Shown one piece after another: positions 42,977 to 52,059 of a stretch of DNA of 52,059 nt. This DNA comes from Mesostigma viride. Its lineage: Eukaryota; Streptophyta; Mesostigmatophyceae; Mesostigmatales; Mesostigmataceae. The position numbers were made by a program, and so were the translations under genes. The DNA lies in the NCBI GenBank assembly GCA_009746045.1, contig RPFO01000188.1:852016-904074 (forward strand). Reading direction: 5' to 3'. Numbering within the stretch: position 1 is the stretch's first letter; every line of letters starts with the position of its first letter. The notes beneath the pieces were generated by a model. It saw nothing but the letters and a program-made list of their open reading frames with translations. It did not search any database and was not told the origin of the DNA.

Positions 42977-43184
42977 TAGTTACGTTAAATAGTGCCGGAA
43001 CCTTTTGCCGCCTGAGGCAAATCGGTCCGTAACACTATTTTGCCCGGAATAACCACTTCCGAGCACCCAAGTTAATTCGGCCGAATTAACTTGGGTGCTC
43101 GGAAGTGGTTATTCCGGGCAAAATAGTGTTACGGACCGATTTGCCTCAGGCGGCAAAAGGTTCCGGCACTATTTAACGTAACTA
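42977..43184. repeat. Perfect 208 bp palindrome with no spacer
   Basis: Each half is 104 bp, from TAGTTACGTTAAAT to the centre GTTAATTCGG|CCGAATTAAC (centre between 43080 and 43081). By eye there is no mismatch. The half is unrelated to the minisatellite. It sits exactly where the minisatellite switches from orientation B (left) to A (right, after a ~140 bp tRNA-like stretch). Possible origins: a MITE-like foldback insertion, a fused or resolved hairpin end, or an assembly artefact at an inverted junction. Confidence 0.95.
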
Positions 43185-43325
43185 AAACCTGGCCTCGTGG
43201 AGGGGGGACGAAGAGCCCGAGACATCCGCCTAGGCCGCTGAGCACGCACCACTAAATGCGCCGGAGCTGCCTCAGTGAGGATTCGAACCCCTGACCTCCA
43301 AGGTGCACAAGACCGTCATGGACCG
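43185..43325 (-). other. tRNA-like fragment with a perfect B-box
   Basis: On the minus strand, GGGGTTCGAATCCTC (about 43291-43305) contains GGTTCGAATCC, a consensus RNA polymerase III B-box and T-arm. No matching 5' acceptor stem or A-box is seen upstream, where the minisatellite begins. It is best described as a tRNA-derived remnant or SINE piece joining palindrome and array; a functional tRNA is not supported. Confidence 0.45.
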
Positions 43326-46020
43326 AGAGCCTGAATCCTCATCATTAATTACATAAATGCCGACCATGTACGTAGACAAGCCATGATGACACCATGGGAG
43401 CCTGAATCCTCATAATTTACTATTCCTGGACATCCATGTACGTAGGCCAGCCATGATGACACCAATGGAGCCTGAATCCTCTTCATTTTTTTAATGAGAG
43501 GATTCAGGTTACATAAATGCCAACCATGTACGTAGACAAGCCATGATGACACCATGGGAGCCTGAATCCTCATCATTTACTATTCCTTGACATCCATGTA
43601 CGTAGACGGGCCATGATGACACCATGGGAGCCTGAATCCTCCTCATTACTTACATAAATGCCAACCATGTACGTAGACGGGCCATGATGACACCATGGGA
43701 GCCTGAGGCCTCATCATTAAAAAAATACATGCCATCCATGTACGTAGACGGGCGATGATGACACCATGGGAGCCTGAATCCTCATCATTAATTACATAAA
43801 TGCCATCCATGTACGTAGACGGGCCATGATGACACCATGGGAGCCTGAATCCTCATCATTAACTACATACATGCCATCCATGTACGTACACGGGCCATGA
43901 TGACACCATGGGAGCCTGAATCCTCCTCATTATAATTACATACTTGCCATTCATGTACGTAGACGGGCCATGGAGACACCATGGGAGCCTGAATCCTCAT
44001 CATTAATTACATAAATGCCATCCATGTACGTAGACAAGCCATGATGACACCATGGGAGCCTGAATCCTCATCATTTTTTTTTTCTTTGACATCCATGTAC
44101 GTAGACGGGCCATGATGACACCATGGGAGCCTGAATCCTCATCATTAATTACATAAATGACATCCATGTACGTAGACGGGCCATGATGACACCATGGGAG
44201 CCTGAATCCTCATCATTAATTACATACATGCCATCCATGTACGTAGACAAGCCATGATGACCCCATGGGAGCCTGAATCCTCATCATTTACTATTCCTTG
44301 ACATCCATGTACGTAGACGGGCCATGATGACACCATGGGAGCCTGAATCCTCATCATTAATTACATAAATGCCATTCATGTACGTAGGCCAGCCATGATG
44401 ACACCATGGGAGCCTGAATCCTCATCATTAATTACATACTTGCCATTCATGTACGTAGACGGGCCATGGAGACACCATGGGAGCCTGAATCCTCATCATT
44501 TACTATTCCTTGACATCCATGTACGTAGACGGGCCATGATGACACCATGGGAGCCTGATTCCTCATCATTTACTATTCCTTGACATCCATGTACGTAGGC
44601 CAGCCATGGAGACACCATGGGAGCCTGAATCCTCCTCATTAATTACATAAATGCCAACCATGTACGTAGACGGGCCATGATGACACCATGGGAGCCTGAA
44701 TCCTCATCATTACTTACATAAAGGCCATCCATGTACGTAGGCCAGCCATGGAGACACCATGGGAGCCTGAATCCTCCTCATTAATTACATAAATGCCAAC
44801 CATGTACGTAGACAAGCCATGATGACCCCATGGGAGCCTGAATCCTCATCATTATATACAAAAATGCCATCCATGTACGTATAGACGGGCCATGATGACA
44901 CCATGGGAGCCTGAATCCTCATCATTAATTACATAAATGCCATTCATGTACGTAGGCCAGCCATGATGACACCATGGGAGCCTGAATCCTCATCATTAAT
45001 TACATACTTGCCATTCATGTACGTAGACGGACCATGGAGACACCATGGGAGCCTGAATCCTCATCATTTACTATTCCTTGACATCCATGTACGTAGACGG
45101 GCCATGATGACACCATGGGAGCCTGAATCCTCATCATTACTTACATAAAGGCCATCCATGTACGTAGACGGGCCATGATGACACCATGGGAGCCTAAATC
45201 CTCCTCATTAATTACATAAATGCCATCCATGTACGTAGGCCAGCCATGGAGACACCATGGGAGCCTGAATCCTCCTAATTAATTACATAAATGCCAACCA
45301 TGTACGTAGACAAGCCATGATGACCCCATGGGAGCCTGAATCCTCATCATTAATTACATAAATGCCATCCATGTACGTAGACAAGCCATGATGACACCAT
45401 GGGAGCCTGAATCCTCATCATTATATACAAAAATGCCATCCATGTACGTAGACGGGCCATGATGACCCCATGGGAGCCTGAATCCTCATCATTAATTACA
45501 TAAATGCCATTCATGTACGTAGGCCAGCCATGATGACACCATGGGAGCCTGAATCCTCATCATTAATTACGTACTTGCCATTCATGTACGTAGACGGGCC
45601 ATGGAGACACCATGGGAGCCTGAATCCTCATCATTTACTATTCCTTGACATCCATGTACGTAGACGGGCCATGATGACACCATGGGAGCCTGAATCCTCA
45701 TCATTACTTACATAAAGGCCATCCATGTACGTAGACGGGCCATGATGACACCATGGGAGCCTAAATCCTCCTCATTAATTACATAAATGCCATCCATGTA
45801 CGTAGGCCAGCCATGGAGACACCATGGGAGCCTGAATCCTCCTCATTAATTACATAAATGCCAACCATGTACGTAGACAAGCCATGATGACCCCATGGGA
45901 GCCTGAATCCTCATCATTAATTACATAAATGCCATCCATGTACGTAGACGGGCCATGATGACCCCATGGGAGCCTGAATCCTCATCATTAATTACATACA
46001 TGCCATCCATGTACGTAGAC
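43326..46020. repeat. ~70 bp minisatellite, orientation A, array 5
   Basis: About 38 units in orientation A. Blocks of several units (about 567 bp) recur: the stretches at 44400-44580, 44965-45145 and 45532-45712 are nearly identical, so the array contains higher-order repeats of about 567 bp (eight units). Confidence 0.94.
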
Positions 46021-46190
46021 GGCACATACATGCGCAGCGCCTCGCGTGGCGCAGATTCGCATGGCACATACATGCGCGGCGCAGATTCGCATGGCACATA
46101 CATGGGCTTCGCCTCGCGTGGCGCAGATTCGTATGGCACATACATGCGCGGCGCCTCGCGTGGCGCATAGTCTGGTGCCGGCACTGCTGC
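46021..46190. repeat. GGCACATACATG short tandem repeat
   Basis: The word GGCACATACATG occurs at 46021, 46063, 46093 and 46135, giving units of 42, 30 and 42 bp. Each unit continues GCG..GCGCAGATTCG or GGCTTCGCCTCGCG. It begins where the minisatellite (GTACGTAGAC) ends and passes into the GC-rich array. Confidence 0.85.
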
Positions 46191-46623
46191 CAACTCGCGT
46201 ATGCCCGCGTGCGCGGCCACCGGCGCGGCTGCACCTAGCAAGTCGCCTACGCCCGCGCGCGCGGCAGCTGGCGTGGCTGCACCTGCCAACTCGCCTGCGC
46301 CTGCACTCACGACCACCGGCGCGGCTGCACCTAGCAAGTCGCCTGCGGCCCCCGGCGCGGCTGCACCTGCCGACTCGCCTGCGCCTGCGCGCGCGGCAGC
46401 CGGCGCGGCTGCACCTGCCAACTCGCTTGCGCCTGCGCGCGCGGCAGCACCTGCCAACTCGCCTGCGCCTGCACTCACGACCACCGGCGCGGCTGCACCT
46501 AGCAAGTCGCCTGCGGCCCCCGGCGCGGCTGCACCTGCCGACTCGCCTGCGCCTGCGCGCGCGGCAGCCGGCGTGGCTGCACCTGCCAACTCGCCTACGC
46601 CCGCGCCTGCGGCCACCGGCGTA
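46191..46623. repeat. GC-rich tandem array, ~168 bp higher-order period
   Basis: Subrepeats of about 33-60 bp contain GGCGCGGCTGCACCT and ACTCGCCTGCGCCTGC. A longer block beginning ACTCACGACC repeats at 46305 and 46473 (168 bp). Because stops are rare, open frames span it on both strands (Ala-rich, Arg/Leu-rich). It lies at the third orientation switch of the 70 bp minisatellite. Its base composition is far more GC-rich than its neighbours. Confidence 0.85.
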
Positions 46624-48783
46624 AATGATGAGGATTCAGGCTCCCATGGTGTCATCATGGCTGGCCTACGTACATGGATGGCAAGGAATAGTAAATCATG
46701 AGGATTCAGGCTCCCATGGTGTCATCATGGCCCGTCCACGTACATGGATGTCAAGGAATAGTAAATGATGAGGATTCAGGCTCCCATGGTGTCATCATGG
46801 CTTGTCTACGTACATGGTTGGCATTTATGTAATTAATGAGGAGGATTCAGGCTCCCATGGTGTCTCCATGGCTCGCCTACGTACATGGATGTCAAGGAAT
46901 AGTAAATGATGAGGATTCAGGCTCCCATGGTGTCATCATGGCTTGTCTACGTACATGGTTGGCATTTATGTAATTAATGAGGAGGATTCAGGCTCCCATG
47001 GTGTCTCCATGGCTGGCCTACGTACATGGATGTCAAGGAATAGTAAATGATGAGGATTCAGGCTCCCATGGTGTCATCATGGCTGGCCTACGTACATGGA
47101 TGGCATTTATGTTATTAATGATGAGGATTCAGGCTCCCATGGTGTCATCATGGCCCGTCTACGTACATGGATGTCAAGGAAAAGTAAATGATGAGGATTC
47201 AGGCTCCCATGGTGTCATCATGGCTTGTCTACGTACATGGTTGGCATGTATGTAATTAATGAGGAGGATTCAGGCTCCCATGGTGTGACTCTCCATGGCT
47301 GGCCTATGTACATGGTTGGCATTTATGTAATTCATGAGGAGGATTTAGGCTCCCATGGTGTCATCATCGCCTGTGTACGTACATGGATGGCATTTATGTA
47401 ATTAATGATGAGGATTCAGGCTCCCATGGTGTCATCATGGCTTGTCTACGTACATGGATGTCATTTATGTAATTAATGATGAGGATTCAGGCTCCCATGG
47501 TGTCATCATGGCCCGTCTACGTACATGGATGTTAGGGAAAAAAAATGAGGATTTAGGCTCCCATGGTGTCATCATGGCCCGTGTACGTACATGGATGGCA
47601 TGTATGTAATTAATGATTAGGATTCAGGCTCCCATGGTGTCATCATGGCTGGCCTACGTACATGGATGGCATGTATTTTTTTAATGATGAGGATTCAGGC
47701 TCCCATGGTGTCATCATGGCCCGTCTACGTACATGGTTGGCATTTATGTAATTAATGATGAGGATTCAGGCTCCCATGGTGTCATCATGGCCCGTCTACG
47801 TACATGGATGTCAAGGAATAGTAAATGATGAGGATTCAGGCTCCCATGGTGTCATCATGGCTTGTCTACGTACATGGTTGGCATTTATGTAACTAATGAT
47901 GAGGATTCAGGCTCCCATGGTGTCATCATGGCCCGTCTACGTACCTGGATGTCAAGGAATAGTAAATGATGAGGATTCAGGCTCCCATGGTGTCATCATG
48001 GCCCGTGTACGTACATGGATGGCATGTATGTAATTAATGAGGAGGATTTAGGTCCCATGGTGTCATCATGGCTGGCCTACGTACATGGATGTCAAAGAAA
48101 AAAAAAATGATGAGGATTCAGGCTCCCATGGTGTCTCCATGGCTGGCCTACGTACATGGTTGGCATTTATGTAATTCATGAGGAGGATTTAGGCTCCCAT
48201 GGTGTCATCATCGCCCGTCTACGTACATGGATGGCATGTATTTTTTTAATGATGAGGATTCAGGCTCCCATGGTGTCATCATGGCCCGTCTACGTACATG
48301 GTTGGCATTTATGTAATTAATGATGAGGATTCAGGCTCCCATGGTGTCATCATCGCCCGTCTACGTACATGGATGGCATTTATGTAATTAATGATGAGGA
48401 TTCAGGCTCCCATGGTGTCATCATGGCCCGTCTACGTACATGGATGTCAAGGAATAGTAAATGATGAGGATTCAGGCTCCCATGGTGTCATCATGGCTTG
48501 TCTATGTACATGGTTGGCATTTATGTAATTAATGAGGAGGATTCAGGCTCCCATGGTGTCTCCATGGCTGGCCTACGTACATGGATGTCAAGGAATAGTA
48601 AATGATGAGGATTCAGGCTCCCATGGTGTCATCATGGCCCGTGTACGTACATGGATGGCATGTATGTAATTAATGAGGAGGATTCAGGCTCCCATGGTGT
48701 CATCATGGCTGGCCTACGTACATGGATGTCAAAGAAAAAAAAATGATGAGGATTCAGGCTCCCATGGTGTCATCATGGCTGGC
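46624..48783. repeat. ~70 bp minisatellite, orientation B, array 6
   Basis: About 31 units in orientation B with all three linker types, running without a break into the right inverted arm. Confidence 0.95.
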
Positions 48784-50694
48784 CTACGTACATGGAGTCA
48801 TATTGATTCATGGAACAATGAGATACCATTCTTAATTGAAAATTGTTCTTGATACTTTCACATGCATGCCCGGAATCGTGAATTTGTGCGGGTTTCCATG
48901 ATGACAATCCTCATTGAATTCTTGAGCACACAATATTGAGCAATTTAGGGGCACTTCGGCAATGTTGACCATTTTCATTCATGATAAAATTAACATTTAA
49001 TGCAATAAATACATATTCCACTCATTTTAATAAACCATGCAAAAACTTTACAAGCACGCTCAAGCTAGGGGTGGGCTGGCATGCACGCGTGGGTGTGGGG
49101 GTGGGCTGGCATGCATGCGTGGGTGTGTGTGGGGGGCTAGCATGCATGCGTAAGTGTGGGGGGGGGGCTGGCATGCATGCGTGGGTGTGTATGGGGGCTG
49201 GCATGCATGCGTGGGTGTGTGGGGGGGGCTAGCATGCATGCGTGGGTGTGGGGGGGGCTGTCATGCATGCGTGGGTGTGGGGGGGGCTGGCATGCATGCG
49301 TGGGTGTGTGGGGGGGCTAGCATGCATGCGTGGGTGTGGGGGTGGGCTAGCATGCATGCGTGGGTGTGAGTGTGGGCTAGCATGCATGCGTGGGTGTGGG
49401 GGGGCCGGGGCCGGGGCTAGCATGCATGCGTGGGTGTGGGGGTGGGCTAGCATGCATGCGTGGGTGTGGGGGGGGGCTAGCACGCCCCACCCCTCCATCG
49501 GCACAGCCAGCCTTGTGAGTCTACCCTTAACAACAAGGCTGGTAGGACGACACGCCTGAGCAGCATATGTCATGCCTATCTCAGGCTAATAATGTGTGAT
49601 TTTGTGCCAACAACCAAGTTGTTCCACCCAACAACACATTATAAACCCTCTTCCAAAATGCCCAACAAGCCGGACACGTGGAGGACCACACACGCAGTAT
49701 ATAAAGAGAAAATAAGCTGACTTTTTATCCAGCCAACCTGTGGCTAGCTGCTCTGGTTAGCATGACAAATGCTAGCATTTACTCAGTGGGAAAGGTGAAG
49801 AGACCATTGGAACAGCCTACCTGACGCATGTGCCACCAAAGCATTGTGTCCCGCAAAATGCACACTGCCTCCTTTCTAACAAGCACGAGCCGCTCTCTTT
49901 AGGAGACAGGTGCCAGCTCGTCAGTGTCTGGGGAAAATGATGCCGCTGCTTAGGAAGACCGCGTGAATTTCCTCGAACACAACTGTCTATAAAGCACAAG
50001 AAATTTCAGAGAAGCATGGAAATAAAAGCATTACACCTTCCCGACAGGTTGTGGGCCACGCGCTGCAGCAAGCCAGCCACGTCACAGACGAACTTGCTTA
50101 AAAACATCCAGGAATCCAGCGATGCAGCGCCAGGACCCGCAACTTCATGGCTGCATCTGGCCGGAAAGAAGGCAAAAAGCTTACGCTCAACGAGCTAAGA
50201 AAGCAGGAAAGCGCTATCTTAGGACGTTTAATACAAGAACGTACCATAACGGGCATTTATTCGTGCCCAGGCGCACAAGAAAGGCCACCCTTTCATGGAG
50301 AGGTCGGGCGCGCATCGCGCAGGGCTAATGTTATCTTACCGCAAAATGACGGGAAAGGTAAAGATAGCAGCGGGAATTTTTACGGCTTTAGAAACATCAT
50401 TAAACTAGCTTTCCTTACGACCATCAAAACTGGCAACAATCGACAATCACACCTGCAGGCATCAATTATACTTTATTCATCCCGACAGAAATTCAGGCCG
50501 GACCCCCCCTGCCGATGGTAAAGAAAAAGAGCCCGCGACATTATAGATCGCAACTATCCCACCATAAATTAGAATCAGTAACTAATTTTCTCCAAGAATC
50601 GAGCATTTTTTCTGCTTTCCGCGAGCCAGATTTGTCACGTTTCGTCTAAAAGCAGTCGCCATGGCCACTTCCGCAAGGGGTGCGCGCACCGTGC
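48784..50694 (-). repeat. Right inverted arm
   Basis: Inverted copy of 9793-11726. Pairing starts at CTACGTACATGGAGTCATAT and ends at GGTGCGCGCACCGTGC. Scattered differences from the left arm are visible, for example at 50060-50110 and 50305-50325. No gene is supported. Confidence 0.93.
49070..49482. repeat. ~30 bp minisatellite (GCATGCATGCG), ~14 units, right arm
   Basis: Inverted counterpart of 11019-11450, with the same GCATGCATGCGTGGGTGTG units. It has one insertion not seen on the left, GGGGCCGGGGCCGGGG near 49400-49415, so the two arrays have diverged since duplication. Confidence 0.92.
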
Positions 50695-51890
50695 ACCCAC
50701 TTTTCACGGTACGGAGGGTACCGCGGAATTTTTTTGGCGCGGAAAATATTCGCCGCGCCGAGTCCCCTTAACCATGCATGCATGCCCGTCGTCTCCAAAC
50801 ATTGCATTACATGCACGTGACGGCGTGTTCCCTCGGTCATGGTGCGCGGCGGTGCCAGCTGGACTGATGTCATGCCCTCCACGTAGGCTCGTTCTACATT
50901 TCAGAACTGATCCATGGCGCATAATTAGAATTTTGGAAGGTAGAATCAGGTTCTGAAGGTTCTACATAGTAGCCTAGTAAGGGTACACTAACATGTAGCC
51001 CAGTAGTTACTAATCCTGCGATCATGATGGAATATACATGTAGTGATACTAATCGATACATGTAGTACACATGGTTGGCGCACAGAATGTTGTACAACCT
51101 GCCCTACATGTCGGAAAAACGCACACTCTGACAAACGTGATTGGAATATAGTGTACAACATCATCACTAACGCTACATCCGGAACTGTTCTAGTGAATAG
51201 CATTACAATGTACTCCCCCGGCAGGTGTGGGTGCCCGAGTACTTGGGAGTCTGAACACGCAGTGTCGACTCCTATTGGTGCAAAGGCATTTTTGTCGTCT
51301 CTTCATTTTTTATTCTTTGTTACCACTATATATTGTACAATAGCATGTAGTATGGTACATCCAGAACTGTTCGAGCGAATAGCAGGGGGATCTATACCCC
51401 CGGTGGGGATCCACACCCTACCCCAATACCTGGATGAGACCGGCAGTCGCCGTGTCGAATCCTTTTTGCGGCATGTCAGTTTTCAGGGTTGTTTTTTTTT
51501 AGTTTTTTTCCCTTTTTTTTTTTTTTCTCCATTTTTACAAATCAGATTTTTTCAGAACAGTGCATACGGCTAAGCTTTCATTTCGCAAGACAATTCTTAC
51601 GGCACCTTCCAAAGTCCCTGGTGTGTGTCAGTGCAGCGTCGACATGGCATGCGTGGAGGATATTTGCGTACGTACGACGAATCATGTGAAACGACTGGTC
51701 CAACCTGAAAAATTTTGAATTTTTGTCGTGTCCAGTAACGGTCCTAGGTTGCACCCGCGGGCCGTTCCGGCAGCTGTACAGAATAGATCAGAAAGATACG
51801 CCGCGGAATGACGCCAGTGCCCGGCAAATGTGAGTCGGGAACTGAACAGTCACTACAAACGTCGAAAATCTATTGCTCCACCCCCCCAAA
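50695..51890. other. Right flank, no gene; dispersed short repeats
   Basis: No coding region is supported. The word TACATGTAG recurs near 51037 and 51058. The word AACTGTTC..GCGAATAGCA or a variant occurs near 51184 and 51366, and again in the edge hairpin at 51904, so pieces of one repeat family are scattered here. A GC hairpin GGCGCGG...CCGCGCC lies at about 50735-50760. A long T-rich tract lies at 51490-51550. Confidence 0.5.
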
Positions 51891-52059
51891 AAAAGCGTTC
51901 CGGAACTGTTCGAAGCGAATAGCACTGACAGGATTCGAACCTGCGTCCAGAGTGAGGTTGCGGAGTGAGGGAGGCCAGCCATCATGGTCCGCACACAAAT
52001 CTGGCTCGGGTCCGATCCCTGTCAGTGCTCTTCGCTTCGAACAGGTCCGGAACGCTTTT
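51891..52059. repeat. Hairpin element with 42 bp inverted arms and T-arm-like inner ends
   Basis: The arms 51891-51932 and 52018-52059 are inverted copies with two mismatches (AAAAGCGTTCCGGA start, GCACTGACAGG end). The right arm reaches the window edge and may continue. Immediately inside the arms are GGATTCGAACC (left) and GGTCCGATCC (right), which resemble tRNA T-arms on opposite strands. The 85 bp centre has no recognised content. A MITE-like foldback or tRNA-derived element is possible. Confidence 0.7.

Larger units (their letters stand above)
9793..50694. mobile_element. Giant foldback-like element bounded by 1.9 kb inverted arms
   Basis: The left arm (9793-11726) and the right arm (48784-50694) are inverted copies of each other. 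Both lead inward into the same ~70 bp minisatellite in mirrored orientation. This is the layout of foldback transposons: long terminal inverted repeats made of a unique outer part plus subrepeats. The pairing stops abruptly at 9793/50694 (GCACGGTGCGCGCACC side). No direct duplication is seen immediately outside, so transposition is inferred and not shown. No transposase gene belonging to this structure was recognised inside it. After subtracting the nested LTR elements A(+B) and C, about 17.9 kb remain. An inverted segmental duplication is the main alternative. Confidence 0.55.

Noticed and set aside
43250-43325. Functional tRNA gene
   Set aside because: Only the T-arm/B-box is convincing; no acceptor stem pairing or A-box is found.
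31708-45715. Repeated ~61-codon open frames reading MMTPWEPESSS-type peptides
   Set aside because: They are periodic translations of the 70 bp minisatellite, found in several arrays with no start context or codon signal.
46046-46701. Protein genes of 166-245 codons in the GC-rich block
   Set aside because: Open on both strands because of composition and repetition, with ends running into the minisatellite.
9793-50694. Target-site duplication at the ends of the foldback structure
   Set aside because: The bases outside 9793 (CTATGTCG) and 50694 (ACCCACTT) do not match in direct or inverted sense.

Overview
The window is eukaryotic, repeat-dominated DNA with no recognisable bacterial gene organisation and no housekeeping gene. 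Spliceosomal-type introns, LTR retrotransposons, non-LTR (LINE) retrotransposons, long minisatellites and a plant/alga-style Copia primer-binding site suggest an alga or other protist with a TE-rich genome; the exact lineage cannot be settled from this sequence.

Left flank (1-9792): a ~185 bp tandem satellite, a (CCCA)n microsatellite, a 5'-truncated LINE with a restriction-like endonuclease domain and a perfect 12 bp target-site duplication (TSD), a minus-strand intron-containing gene for a DDE-type transposase-like protein preceded by an array of a palindromic motif that recurs in its introns, and a second short copy of the same LINE with its own 12 bp TSD.

Centre (9793-50694): one 40.9 kb structure bounded by ~1.9 kb inverted arms. 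Each arm carries a ~30 bp CATGCATGC minisatellite and leads inward into long arrays of a ~70 bp minisatellite. The arrays switch orientation three times (A-B-A-B). The switch points hold a tandem pair of unknown elements (13414-15535), a perfect 208 bp palindrome (42977-43184) and a GC-rich repeat block (46021-46623). The layout matches a giant foldback-type element, but no TSD is visible at its ends.

Four retroelements are nested inside it: LTR element A (16160-31080, identical LTRs, TSD ATTAA); element B inserted antisense into A's pol (19203-27660, TSD TCAGT); element C (34549-42616, minus strand, TSD GCATG), which has Gag, protease and a membrane-segment ORF but no integrase or RT; and an APE-type LINE (38937-42089, 11 bp TSD) inside C's 5' LTR. 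Removing A(+B) and C leaves a foldback element of about 17.9 kb.

The most unusual coding feature is in A and B. Both are diverged members of the same retrotransposon group and both show the order Gag - integrase - retropepsin-like protease - RT - RNase H. Neither the Copia order (protease before integrase) nor the Gypsy order (integrase last) matches. Their RT active site reads LHGDD and their integrases have a shortened spacing between the last two acidic residues. Element B also has a 533-codon ORF upstream of gag, overlapping it by ATGA.

Right flank (50695-52059): no gene; short repeats and an edge hairpin with 42 bp arms.
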